Shown here piece by piece: positions 38,623-46,987 of a DNA stretch of 64,000 nt. The stretch's first letter is position 1, and each line of letters opens with the position of its first letter. Position numbers and translations under genes: made by a program. The notes beneath the pieces are model-generated. The model was not told where the DNA came from. It searched no databases and saw only the letters and a list, made by a program, of their open reading frames with translations. This stretch comes from Lutibacter oricola (GTDB taxonomy: Bacteria > Bacteroidota > Bacteroidia > Flavobacteriales > Flavobacteriaceae), in assembly GCF_900106565.1 (NCBI RefSeq), contig NZ_FNNJ01000002.1:310001-374000 (forward strand), read 5' to 3'.

Positions 38623-39972
38623 ATGTCAAAAAAAATCAATAAAAATTTAACTGAAGGTAGTATTGGAAAGCAACTTTTCAGTTTAACTTGGCCAATGACT
38701 TTGGGAATGTTAGGAATGGTAATTTTTACCATTATTGACACCTATTTTATAGGGCTTCTTGGAGTACAGCAATTAGCAGCTATTAGTTTTTGTTTTCCAG
38801 TTATAATGTTTCTAAACGGTCTTTCAATGGGAATTGGAATTGGGACAAGTTCATTAATTTCAAGAAATATAATTGCTGTAGAGCGCTCTAAAGTTAGATT
38901 AATGTCAAGTAGAGCAATTTTATTGGGACTTGTTATAGTTGTAGTATTTGTAACAGCGGGTATAAACGCTATGGAACCTATATTTAGTTCTCTGGGAGCG
39001 AAGCAAGAGACAATGCCATACATTGTGGATTATATGACTATTTGGTTATTGGGTGTTCCTTTTGTAACCATACCTATGATTGGTAATAATATTGTAAGAG
39101 CAACTGGTGATACAAAACTGCCCGGAATGTTAATGATTGCTTCAGGGGTTGTAAATGGTGTTTTAGATCCATTATTTATTTTTGGTTACGGACCATTTCC
39201 TGAACTGGGTATAAAAGGAGCTGCTTTAGCAACTGTAATTTCAAGAGGGATAAGTTTAATTTTAATACTAATTGTACTTGTAAAAAGAGAACAGCTCTTA
39301 ACAATCTATTTAGGAAATATAAAAGATATTCTTACTACTTGGAAAGAATTAATTTATGTTGCAATTCCTGCATCTATAAGTTTGTTAATTACACCAATTT
39401 CAATAGGATTTATAACAAAAATAATTTCTGGTTTTGGAAAAGAAGCCGTTGCTGCATTTGGTGTAGCTTCAAGAGTTGAAATGTTTGCTCTTATGGTGGT
39501 AACCTCATTAGGTTCTGTTTTGATCATTTTTGTTGGCCAAAATATTAGTAAACTTAAATTTCAAAGAATTTTCACTTCACTTAATTATTCTATGGTGTTT
39601 TCCTTAATTTGGGGAGGAGTTGTTTTTCTAATTTTATTGCTCTTCGGAAATTCTATAGCATCTGTTTTTACTAATGTTGTTGAAGTGATTGAAATTACAA
39701 AAAAATACTTTTATATAATTGGAGCTAGTTACGGTTTACAAGGCTTGGTTATTTTAAGTACTTCAAGTTATAATGGTATTAACAAACCATATCCGTCTGC
39801 AATATTTTCACTAATAAGAATGCTAATTTTATATGTACCATTAGCTTGGATAGGAGCAAGACTATTTGAAATTAATGGTGTGTTTTGTGCAGGTTTTATT
39901 GCAAATATTATAGTTGGAATTATATCGTATTACCATCTAAATCTTACTATTAAAAAGATAAGTGTAAGTTAA
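38623..39972 (+). CDS. MATE-family multidrug/toxin exporter
   Basis: 449 residues with about 12 membrane segments. The N-terminal repeat begins LFSLTWPMTLGMLGMVIFTIIDTYFIGLLG, and GAALATVISRG closes the first half, both typical of MATE (MatE) antiporters driven by Na+ or H+. The second half repeats the pattern with TSSYNGINKPYPSAIFSLIRM. It likely pumps cationic or hydrophobic toxic molecules out of the cytoplasm. Being in an operon with the SDR and under the shared promoter type, it probably protects against the same compounds that induce the dehalogenase region. Confidence 0.9.
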   Translation: MSKKINKNLTEGSIGKQLFSLTWPMTLGMLGMVIFTIIDTYFIGLLGVQQLAAISFCFPVIMFLNGLSMGIGIGTSSLISRNIIAVERSKVRLMSSRAILLGLVIVVVFVTAGINAMEPIFSSLGAKQETMPYIVDYMTIWLLGVPFVTIPMIGNNIVRATGDTKLPGMLMIASGVVNGVLDPLFIFGYGPFPELGIKGAALATVISRGISLILILIVLVKREQLLTIYLGNIKDILTTWKELIYVAIPASISLLITPISIGFITKIISGFGKEAVAAFGVASRVEMFALMVVTSLGSVLIIFVGQNISKLKFQRIFTSLNYSMVFSLIWGGVVFLILLLFGNSIASVFTNVVEVIEITKKYFYIIGASYGLQGLVILSTSSYNGINKPYPSAIFSLIRMLILYVPLAWIGARLFEINGVFCAGFIANIIVGIISYYHLNLTIKKISVS

Positions 39973-39993
39973 TTTAATAAAGCGACAATACAT

Positions 39994-40063
39994 TAGGTTA
40001 CACATTTACCATTCATCCTCTTTTATTAACCTTTCTGAAAGTTTGTTTTCATTGCACCTTTGT
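39994..40063 (+). promoter_or_regulatory. Predicted regulon promoter of the double-OsmC gene (site B)
   Basis: ATTTACCATTCA is repeated from site A; CCAT at 40009-40012 is exactly 50 bp before TTTG of the -7-like box CACCTTTG (40055-40062). AGGTTA and TAACCT form an inverted pair with a 26-bp spacer. The ATG follows 63 bp after the -7 box. Confidence 0.7.
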
Positions 40064-40071
40064 AGTGTAAA

Positions 40072-40090
40072 TATTTCAATAGTTGAAATA
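40072..40090. promoter_or_regulatory. 19-bp palindrome in the leader of the double-OsmC gene
   Basis: TATTTCAATAGTTGAAATA is a perfect inverted repeat of 8-bp arms around TAG, starting 9 bp after the -7 box. Like the palindrome behind promoter A, it could be an operator or an mRNA hairpin. Confidence 0.45.
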
Positions 40091-40125
40091 ATAAAAAAAG
40101 TATAAAATTTTAAAAAATAATAAAG

Positions 40126-41397
40126 ATGAAAACAAAAAGAAACTTAAGTATTGGAGTACTATTATTCACATTAATAGTTGGAACAGAAGTAAGTTCTGCT
40201 CAGGAGAATTATTCAGTAGTAAAAAGAGTTGATAATTTTAATCAACCTACAACATTCTATCCAACAAAAGCAACTCCTGTAAATGGTGCAGTGAGTGAAA
40301 ATGTTGTGACTTCAGCAAAGAGAATTTTAAATAAGGAAAAACCGTTCTTAAAAAAAGGTGTTGTAAAAACGGTTGGTGAAACCAATTTAAGTGCGTGGCA
40401 AATGACAAGTGACGAAGGTGGTAATCCACAAAGTGCTCCAAATCCATTAACTTATTTTACTGCAGGAGCAGCTTCAGACTTGTTAACTCAAGTAGAAAGA
40501 AGCATTCAAATAATGGGATTAGATGTTGAAGAGGTAAAAGTAGAAACAGAGTTTTTCTTTAGATGGAGTGATATAATGACAGATAATTGGTCTGGTTATA
40601 CAGATAAAGTAGTTACAAATATTGTAGTAAAAAGTAATGAGTCTGCTGAAAAAATTAAAGAATTAAAGGAAATTTCTATCAGAGCTTGGTCTATTGGCGA
40701 ATCTTTGGCTAGCACTACACCAATTAACAAAGCAAATATAATTAATGGTGATGATTGGGATGGGAAATCAGCTCAAGCAGGACAAGTACCTTCACCAATT
40801 TCTAAAGATAATGGTCGTACAATTTCAAATACAACAGCTCCTTTAAGCTTGCAAACTATAAAAGTATCTGAAGATCTTCATATGGATATGAATAATTTTC
40901 CAAAGGAAATGAGTTTTTCAGAAGTAGGAATCGCAGAATCTGCTAAAGATTCAAAACGTCCATATTTACACAAATTAAGAGCAAAATCATTAACGGCTAA
41001 TTACGAAACGTGGGAACTTTATGCTGATGACAGTCGCGGGTATAAAGATGGAAATTCAGCGCCTACTTCAAGAGAATATTTTACACTGGGAACTTCATTT
41101 TGTTTAATGAGTCAGTTAACACCAAATCAAATGTACTTCGCAAAAAAAGGAGTGAAGATTGATGATTTTGGAGTAGAACATCAATTTAATTACAGAGAAA
41201 ATAATTTTATGACACCTTCAATGACTGGTGAAATGACAGACGTTGTAACTAGAATTCTTGTTAAAAGTGATGCTGATGAAAAATTAGCAAATGAATTTGC
41301 AGTACAAGCTTTACGTTGTTGTTTTGCTGGAGAAGGCATTGTATATCCTACAGAAATGGAAACCAATATTTATTTGAACGGTAAACTTGTGAAATAA
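40126..41397 (+). CDS. Secreted protein with two OsmC-like domains
   Basis: 423 residues with a signal peptide ending SSAQ, so periplasmic. Residues about 85-205 (DEGGNPQSAPNPLTYFTAGAAS, then VVTNIVVKSNESAEKI) and about 285-405 (DDSRGYKDGNSAPTSREYFTLGTSFC, then VVTRILVKSDADEKLA) are two copies of an OsmC/Ohr-like fold. The first copy lacks both catalytic Cys positions. The second keeps Cys at C326 (SFCLMSQ) and C398/C399 (RCCFAGE). Cytoplasmic OsmC/Ohr proteins reduce organic peroxides; this one may do similar thiol chemistry in the periplasm. It is paralogous to the C-terminal part of the next gene. The OsmC assignment is by pattern and should be tested. Confidence 0.7.
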   Translation: MKTKRNLSIGVLLFTLIVGTEVSSAQENYSVVKRVDNFNQPTTFYPTKATPVNGAVSENVVTSAKRILNKEKPFLKKGVVKTVGETNLSAWQMTSDEGGNPQSAPNPLTYFTAGAASDLLTQVERSIQIMGLDVEEVKVETEFFFRWSDIMTDNWSGYTDKVVTNIVVKSNESAEKIKELKEISIRAWSIGESLASTTPINKANIINGDDWDGKSAQAGQVPSPISKDNGRTISNTTAPLSLQTIKVSEDLHMDMNNFPKEMSFSEVGIAESAKDSKRPYLHKLRAKSLTANYETWELYADDSRGYKDGNSAPTSREYFTLGTSFCLMSQLTPNQMYFAKKGVKIDDFGVEHQFNYRENNFMTPSMTGEMTDVVTRILVKSDADEKLANEFAVQALRCCFAGEGIVYPTEMETNIYLNGKLVK

Positions 41398-41406
41398 TAT
41401 TCTGGT

Positions 41407-41450
41407 TCAATCAGGGCAAGTTTTCTTGTTCTGATTGATACCATTTTTAT
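41407..41450 (+). terminator. Probable intrinsic terminator after the double-OsmC gene
   Basis: TCAATCAGGGCAAG and CTTGTTCTGATTGA pair over 14 bp, two of them G-T, around TTTT, followed by a T-rich stretch. It may reduce read-through into the fusion gene, which has no own regulon promoter. Confidence 0.7.
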
Positions 41451-41487
41451 TCAAAATAAGTAGAAATCGAAAACAAAAAAAAGAAAA

Positions 41488-43392
41488 ATGGAATCTCAAG
41501 AATTAAAAGCAAGAATATTTACACCGGCAAGTTTTTACAGACATCTTAAAATTTTTGTTGCAAGCTTTTCTGAATTTCGTAAATCAAGAAAAAACGGAAA
41601 TGTAAGTAAATCATTCAGTGAGAAAATTATGTTAGCAGTAACACAGGTAAATGGCTGTAGATATTGCAATTATGTTCACACAAAAAATGCAGTTGATGCA
41701 GGTACTTCTGTAGATGAAATAAAAATGTTACTGAATGGTGAATTAGGAGAATTGGATAATGATGAGTCGGTAGCACTTATGTTTGCACAACATTATGCCG
41801 ATACCAATGGAAAACCTGATAAGGAAACGTACACAACTTTTGTTGAACATTATGGAGAGCAGAAAGCAGTTGATATTTTGGCAATGATAAAGGTTATTAT
41901 GGTGGCAAATATTCACGGTATTTCTTTAGACGCTTTCCTTAGCAGGTTTAAAGGCAAGCAAATGAAAGGCAGTAAACTTAAAAACGAGCTTGGTATTGCT
42001 TTGGGAGTTCTTGTGTTGCTTCCTACGGCAATTATAAAAGTTTGGTTTGAAAAAAGAGTTAAAAACAGCATTAATGAAAATCGAAATAAAATGAAAACAA
42101 TAAAAAATATGAGTATTATAGTTTTAGCAACTTCACTTTTACTTGGTGGAGGCACAAGCTTTGCTCAAAATTTAGGAAAAACAAATAAGAAAAATAAAAC
42201 CGATTACAATGTTATCTCTAGGTTAGATGTTAGTCCAAGACCAGCAGGATTTACACCAGTAAAAGCAACACCTAAAAGTGGTGCTTATATTGAAAGTGTA
42301 GTTACAACATCAAACAGAGTTTTAAATAGTGAAACTATTATGCTAAAAAAAGCTAGCGTACAACCAATTGGTGAAAAAGGCAATAGCCCTTGGGAATTTT
42401 TATGTGATGAAGGAGGACATACCTATGAGCAATCAGCTCTAAACCCATTAAGTTATATGGTTGGAGGTATTTCTTCAAGCTTATTAACTCGTGTTGAGCA
42501 AGCCATAAAAATTATGAATTTAGATGTTGTCAGTGCTAAAGTTGAAGCAAAAGTATTTTATAGATATGATGATCCTTTTACACCAAAATGGATAGGCTAT
42601 ACCGATAAAGTTGTTGCAAATATTCTTATTAAAAGTGATGAACCAACAGAAAAAATTGCAGAAGTAAAAAGAATGGCTGTTCAAGCGTGGGCTGTTGGAG
42701 AATGTTTAATGAATGAAACACCTGTTGAAGCAAAATATACATACAATACAAATATTTGGGATGCAGAATCTGCTAGTTCAGGTAAAGTTATAGGTTCTGA
42801 GTCTTATGATAACGGATTGAAAATTACTTCAAAAGTAGAAAAGCCTAAACCAGAAAGTTTTGAATTAGGAACGGATGTTAGTATGGAAAAATTCACCAAT
42901 CCTTTTAAGTTTGAAGTAGTTAGTATTTCTGAATCTGCTAATGATAAACAAAGACCATATTTACATAAAATAACAATCAAGGCAATTCAAGAAAACTATG
43001 CCACTTGGAATGTGTATGCTGATGATAGCAGAGGTTATAAAGGTATTGACAAAGCACCGACATCAACAGATTATTTTACCTCAGGTACAACTTTGTGTTT
43101 AATGAGTCAATTGACAGGAAGTTCTGAGGTTTTCAAACATAAAGGAATTGAAATTAATGATTATCGTGCTGAACACCAATTCAATTATCAAGTAGATAAT
43201 TATATGACACCTTCAGCTACAGGTCACGTAGATAGTGTTACTACAAGAATTTTGGTAAAAAGTAATACAAGTGAGAAAGTAATGAGTGATTTTGCTTCTT
43301 TGGCACTACGTATGTGTTTTGCTGGTGAAGCAGTTACAGGAGCTACAACAACAGAAATAGGTGTTTATCAAAATGGTAACCTAATAAAATAA
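41488..43392 (+). CDS. AhpD-like domain fused to a double-OsmC-like exported domain
   Basis: 634 residues. Residues 1-160 match carboxymuconolactone-decarboxylase/AhpD proteins, with C57-R-Y-C60 and H64 forming the CxxCxxxH active site. A hydrophobic stretch (about 167-184) and a basic linker follow. At residue 202 (ATG 42091) comes MKTIKNMSIIVLATSLLLGGG ... FAQ, a normal signal peptide at the same place where the paralogue at 40126 starts. Two OsmC-like domains follow, again with reactive Cys only in the second (TLCLMSQ and RMCFAGE). The frame is continuous, so this is either a true fusion, a fusion by loss of a stop codon, or one mRNA frame with two starts. AhpD and OsmC both act in peroxide reduction. 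Confidence 0.75.
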   Translation: MESQELKARIFTPASFYRHLKIFVASFSEFRKSRKNGNVSKSFSEKIMLAVTQVNGCRYCNYVHTKNAVDAGTSVDEIKMLLNGELGELDNDESVALMFAQHYADTNGKPDKETYTTFVEHYGEQKAVDILAMIKVIMVANIHGISLDAFLSRFKGKQMKGSKLKNELGIALGVLVLLPTAIIKVWFEKRVKNSINENRNKMKTIKNMSIIVLATSLLLGGGTSFAQNLGKTNKKNKTDYNVISRLDVSPRPAGFTPVKATPKSGAYIESVVTTSNRVLNSETIMLKKASVQPIGEKGNSPWEFLCDEGGHTYEQSALNPLSYMVGGISSSLLTRVEQAIKIMNLDVVSAKVEAKVFYRYDDPFTPKWIGYTDKVVANILIKSDEPTEKIAEVKRMAVQAWAVGECLMNETPVEAKYTYNTNIWDAESASSGKVIGSESYDNGLKITSKVEKPKPESFELGTDVSMEKFTNPFKFEVVSISESANDKQRPYLHKITIKAIQENYATWNVYADDSRGYKGIDKAPTSTDYFTSGTTLCLMSQLTGSSEVFKHKGIEINDYRAEHQFNYQVDNYMTPSATGHVDSVTTRILVKSNTSEKVMSDFASLALRMCFAGEAVTGATTTEIGVYQNGNLIK

Positions 43393-43411
43393 AACCTAAT
43401 TAGTTAAACTT

Positions 43412-43475
43412 TTGAAAAGTTCCATAATATCAGCATTAAGTCTCTTACCAGCTACAAGAATTACAAGTAATTTTG
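43412..43475 (+). promoter_or_regulatory. Predicted regulon promoter of the TonB receptor gene (site 1)
   Basis: TTGAAAAGTTCCATA begins the element; CCAT at 43422-43425 is exactly 50 bp before TTTG of a perfect -7 box TAATTTTG (43468-43475). AAGT half-sites recur 21 bp apart. The leader to the ATG is long, about 190 bp, with no other feature seen. Confidence 0.75.
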
Positions 43476-43671
43476 TTTCATAATAAATTATTGATTAGAA
43501 CTAGAAGGTTAAAGAAAAGATAAATTTCAATAAAAATTAAAACCCTTTTACATTTTGAAATTAGAAGGCTGAAAAAGGCAAACAATATAAACACTCAGTG
43601 TTATTTAAATAGATATATTTTAAAACAAAAGTATTTTTAAGGCACTAAATTTTTAACAGATTAATTAAAAT

Positions 43672-46062
43672 ATGATAGCGAATTATTTAAAAATATTTAG
43701 AGTTAAAATAGTACTATTACTCATTTTTAGTTCATTTACAATGTTTGGGCAACGACAAACCATTAGCGGTATTGTAAAAAACGCTTTAAATGGTGAAACA
43801 TTGATTGGCGCAACAGTTTATTTTAAAGGTACTAATATTGCAAGTATTACTAATGAATATGGGTTTTATTCTTTAACAGCAAAAGAAGATAATTATACGT
43901 TGGTGGTGTCCTATTTAGGTTTTGTAAATCTAGAAAAACAGGTTGATTTAAAAGGAAACCAAAAATTAAATTTTGAATTAGAAGAAAGCGCTTCGCAACT
44001 AGATGAGGTTGTAATTTCAGCAAGCGATTCCAAAAAAGTGAATTTGAGAACTCCGCAAATGAGTGTTTCAAAAATGTCTTCAAGAATAATTAAACAAATT
44101 CCTGCGGTAATGGGAGAAGTAGATATTATTAAATCAATTCAGCTATTGCCAGGTGTTACTAATTCGGGAGAAGGAGCTTCAGGATTTAATGTTAGAGGTG
44201 GAGCAGAGGATCAAAATCTAATTTTATTAGACGAAGCTGTTATTTACAATTCTTCACATTTATTTGGTTTTTTCTCGGTATTTAACAATGATGCTGTTAA
44301 GGATATAAAATTATACAAAGGTGGAATTCCTGCTGAATTTGGAGGTAGAGTTTCTTCAGTATTAGATATTAGGCAAAAAGATGGAAACAGTAAAAATTTA
44401 AGTTTAACTGGTGGTATTGGTGCAATTTCAAGTAGATTAACTGTTGAAGGTCCTACTATTAAAGATAAAGGGTCTTTCATTGTTGCTGGTAGAGCTTCTT
44501 ATGCGCATTTATTTTTAAAATTAGCAGACAATGATAATAGTGCTGGTTTTTACGATTTAAATTTTAAAACAAACTATAAAATAAACGATAATAATAAATT
44601 GTATTTGTCTGGTTATTACGGGCAAGATAATTTTAATATAGATGATGCTTTTAAAAATGCGTATGGAAACCTTACGGGGAATTTAAGATGGAATCATATT
44701 TTTAACGATAAACTTTTTTCTAATCTTTCTCTTATTTATAGCCACTACAATTATAATATGGAATTGGATTTTATAGGTTTAGATTGGGAATCAGATATTA
44801 ATAATTACAATTTAAAATACGATTTTAGTTATTTTAAAAGTGAAAAATTAAAGTTTAAGTTTGGTACAAGCTTAACATATTATCAATTTAATCCGGGTCT
44901 ATTAAATCCATTAACTGAAGATTCTGGAATAAATAGGATAGATTTAGATGATAAATTTGCTTTTGAAGGTGGACTTTACACTAGTTTAGAACATAAAATA
45001 AGTGATAAATTAACTGCTTTGTATGGAATGCGGTATAGTAATTTTTATAGATTAGGAAATCAAGCTATAAGTAATTATGCAAATAATGCTCCCGTAGTTT
45101 ATAATTCACAATTGGGAATTTACGAAAGTGCAGAAGCTAGCAGTGAAACAGAATATTCAAGTGGAGAAACCATTTCTTCTTTTGATAATTTTGAACCAAG
45201 AGCAGCAATTTCATATAAATTAAATGATGACTCTTCGGTAAAAGTGAGTTATAATAGAATGGCTCAATATTTACATTTAATTTCAAACACAACTTCGGCA
45301 ACACCACTAGATATTTGGACACCAAGTGGAGAATATATAAAACCTCAATTAGCAGATCAATATGCTGTTGGGTATTTTAGAAATTTTAATAATGACAACT
45401 ATTCTATAGAAGCTGAAGCTTATTACAAAACTGTTGACAATAGAGTAGATTATATTGATGGAGCAGATTTAATTGCTCAAAATAATATAGAAACTGAAAT
45501 TTTAATAGGAGAATCTAGGTCTTATGGATTAGAATTATTGTTTAGAAAAAATACTGGGAAATTTACGGGTTGGTTAGCGTACACGCTTTCTAAAGCTGAG
45601 CAAAGAACACCAGGAGGTTCAATTGGTGGTTTAGGAATTAATAATGGAGATTGGTATAATTCATCGTACGATAGAACGCACGATATTTCGTTTACTGGAA
45701 ATTATAAACTGAATAAAAAATGGAGTTTTGGAGCTAATTTTGTTTTTCAAACAGGTAGGCCAGTCACCTATCCAAACGGTCAATTTCAGTATAATGGATT
45801 GTCAATTCCAACGTATTCTGAAAGAAATGCGGACAGGTTACCAGCGTATCATCGTTTAGATGTGTCGGCAACGTTAATTCCAAAGAAAAATAATAATAGA
45901 AAATGGCAAGGAGAATGGGTTTTTAGTATTTACAACGCTTATAATAGAAGTAATGCGGCATCTATAACATTTGGTCAAAATGAAGATACAAGTGTTAATG
46001 AGGCAACGCAAACTTCAATTTTTGGAATTATACCATCAGTTAGTTACAATTTTAAATTTTAG
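43672..46062 (+). CDS. TonB-dependent outer-membrane receptor
   Basis: 796 residues with a signal peptide ending FGQ. Residues about 27-110 are a carboxypeptidase-regulatory-like domain (ISGIVKNALNGETLIGATVYFKG). The plug follows with IKSIQLLPGVTNSGEGASGFNVRGG and LYKGGIPAEFGGRVSSVLDI, then a beta-barrel ending VSYNFKF. The size is that of ordinary receptors, not of SusC. It is paired with a DUF4249 lipoprotein 5 bp downstream, a common partnership in Bacteroidota. The regulon promoter links it to the dehalogenase cluster, so import of a corrinoid, a metal or the substrate is possible, but no ligand can be read from sequence. Confidence 0.9.
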   Translation: MIANYLKIFRVKIVLLLIFSSFTMFGQRQTISGIVKNALNGETLIGATVYFKGTNIASITNEYGFYSLTAKEDNYTLVVSYLGFVNLEKQVDLKGNQKLNFELEESASQLDEVVISASDSKKVNLRTPQMSVSKMSSRIIKQIPAVMGEVDIIKSIQLLPGVTNSGEGASGFNVRGGAEDQNLILLDEAVIYNSSHLFGFFSVFNNDAVKDIKLYKGGIPAEFGGRVSSVLDIRQKDGNSKNLSLTGGIGAISSRLTVEGPTIKDKGSFIVAGRASYAHLFLKLADNDNSAGFYDLNFKTNYKINDNNKLYLSGYYGQDNFNIDDAFKNAYGNLTGNLRWNHIFNDKLFSNLSLIYSHYNYNMELDFIGLDWESDINNYNLKYDFSYFKSEKLKFKFGTSLTYYQFNPGLLNPLTEDSGINRIDLDDKFAFEGGLYTSLEHKISDKLTALYGMRYSNFYRLGNQAISNYANNAPVVYNSQLGIYESAEASSETEYSSGETISSFDNFEPRAAISYKLNDDSSVKVSYNRMAQYLHLISNTTSATPLDIWTPSGEYIKPQLADQYAVGYFRNFNNDNYSIEAEAYYKTVDNRVDYIDGADLIAQNNIETEILIGESRSYGLELLFRKNTGKFTGWLAYTLSKAEQRTPGGSIGGLGINNGDWYNSSYDRTHDISFTGNYKLNKKWSFGANFVFQTGRPVTYPNGQFQYNGLSIPTYSERNADRLPAYHRLDVSATLIPKKNNNRKWQGEWVFSIYNAYNRSNAASITFGQNEDTSVNEATQTSIFGIIPSVSYNFKF

Positions 46063-46067
46063 AAATA

Positions 46068-46889
46068 ATGAAAAATACATATATAAAACTTGCTATTACT
46101 TGTTTAGTGTTACTAGTGGTTTCGTGTACAGAAACTGTTGATGTTGATGTGCCAGATGGAGGTGAACGTTTAGTTGTTGAAGCTTCAATTTTATGGGAAA
46201 AAGGAACAACAGGACAAAATCAAGAGATTATTTTATCAAAATCTACTGAATATTTTGCAAATGAATTGGATGTTCCTGTTACAGGTGCAGTTGTGAGTAT
46301 AATTAATAATGATACCAATGAAACTTTTGAATTTCAAGGTTCAGGGAATGGAACATATAATTCAACCAATTTTAATCCAGTAATTGGTAATTCGTATACA
46401 TTAACTATTAATTATAATGGAGAACATTACGAAGCAACTGAAATATTTACTGCAGGCGTAGAAATATCATCAGTAGAGCAAACTTTAGAAAGTAGAATTA
46501 ATGAAGATGTGATTGTTTTAAAGGTTTATTATGATGACCCTGAAGCTACTAAAGATTATTATATGGGAGAATTTATTCCTTCACACAAGCCATTAATTGC
46601 ATTAGAATCTTCAGATGATAAGTTTTACAATGGAAACAATTTTTTTATAAGATATGATGAAGAAGATTTAGCTTCAGGTGTTACTGTACAAGTTAAACTT
46701 CACGGAATTTCAGAAGATTTTTACAATTATATAGAAGTTTTAACAAGTCAATTAGGTGAAGACGGACCGTTTCAAACAACACCATCAAGATTAAAAGGTA
46801 ATTGTACTAATATAAATAATTTAGAAGAAGAAGTATTAGGGTATTTTAGATTGAATGAAGTTGATGTAGAGAACATTCTAATTGAATAG
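46068..46889 (+). CDS. DUF4249-type lipoprotein, receptor partner
   Basis: 273 residues with a lipobox ending LLVVSC (C20). The opening VDVDVPDGGERLVVEASILW and VTGAVVSIINNDTNETFEF are typical of DUF4249, a family almost always encoded after a TonB receptor. The fold is probably beta-rich, with an N-terminal transthyretin-like part. It starts 5 bp after the receptor stop. It likely sits on the outer membrane and assists ligand capture or receptor function. The length is shorter than the roughly 300-400 residues I would expect, but no frame break is seen. Confidence 0.8.
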   Translation: MKNTYIKLAITCLVLLVVSCTETVDVDVPDGGERLVVEASILWEKGTTGQNQEIILSKSTEYFANELDVPVTGAVVSIINNDTNETFEFQGSGNGTYNSTNFNPVIGNSYTLTINYNGEHYEATEIFTAGVEISSVEQTLESRINEDVIVLKVYYDDPEATKDYYMGEFIPSHKPLIALESSDDKFYNGNNFFIRYDEEDLASGVTVQVKLHGISEDFYNYIEVLTSQLGEDGPFQTTPSRLKGNCTNINNLEEEVLGYFRLNEVDVENILIE

Positions 46890-46899
46890 AAATAAACCA

Positions 46900-46963
46900 T
46901 TGAAAAGTACCATACTTTCAGTAATTAGTGTCTTATCAAATGTTTAGAAAGTAAATAAATTTG
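46900..46963 (+). promoter_or_regulatory. Predicted regulon promoter of the MBL-fold gene (site 2)
   Basis: TTGAAAAGTACCATA begins the element; CCAT at 46910-46913 is exactly 50 bp before TTTG of the perfect -7 box TAAATTTG (46956-46963). A TTA at the expected -33 position is 20 bp before the -7 box. Transcription should start near 46970. Confidence 0.75.
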
Positions 46964-46987
46964 ATTATAAATTAAATGATTGAAAAA

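Noticed and set aside
46976..46987. ATG at 46976 as start of the MBL-fold gene
   Set aside because: It lies only 12 bp after the predicted -7 box, leaving a leader of about 6 bases; ATG 46988 gives a more normal leader.
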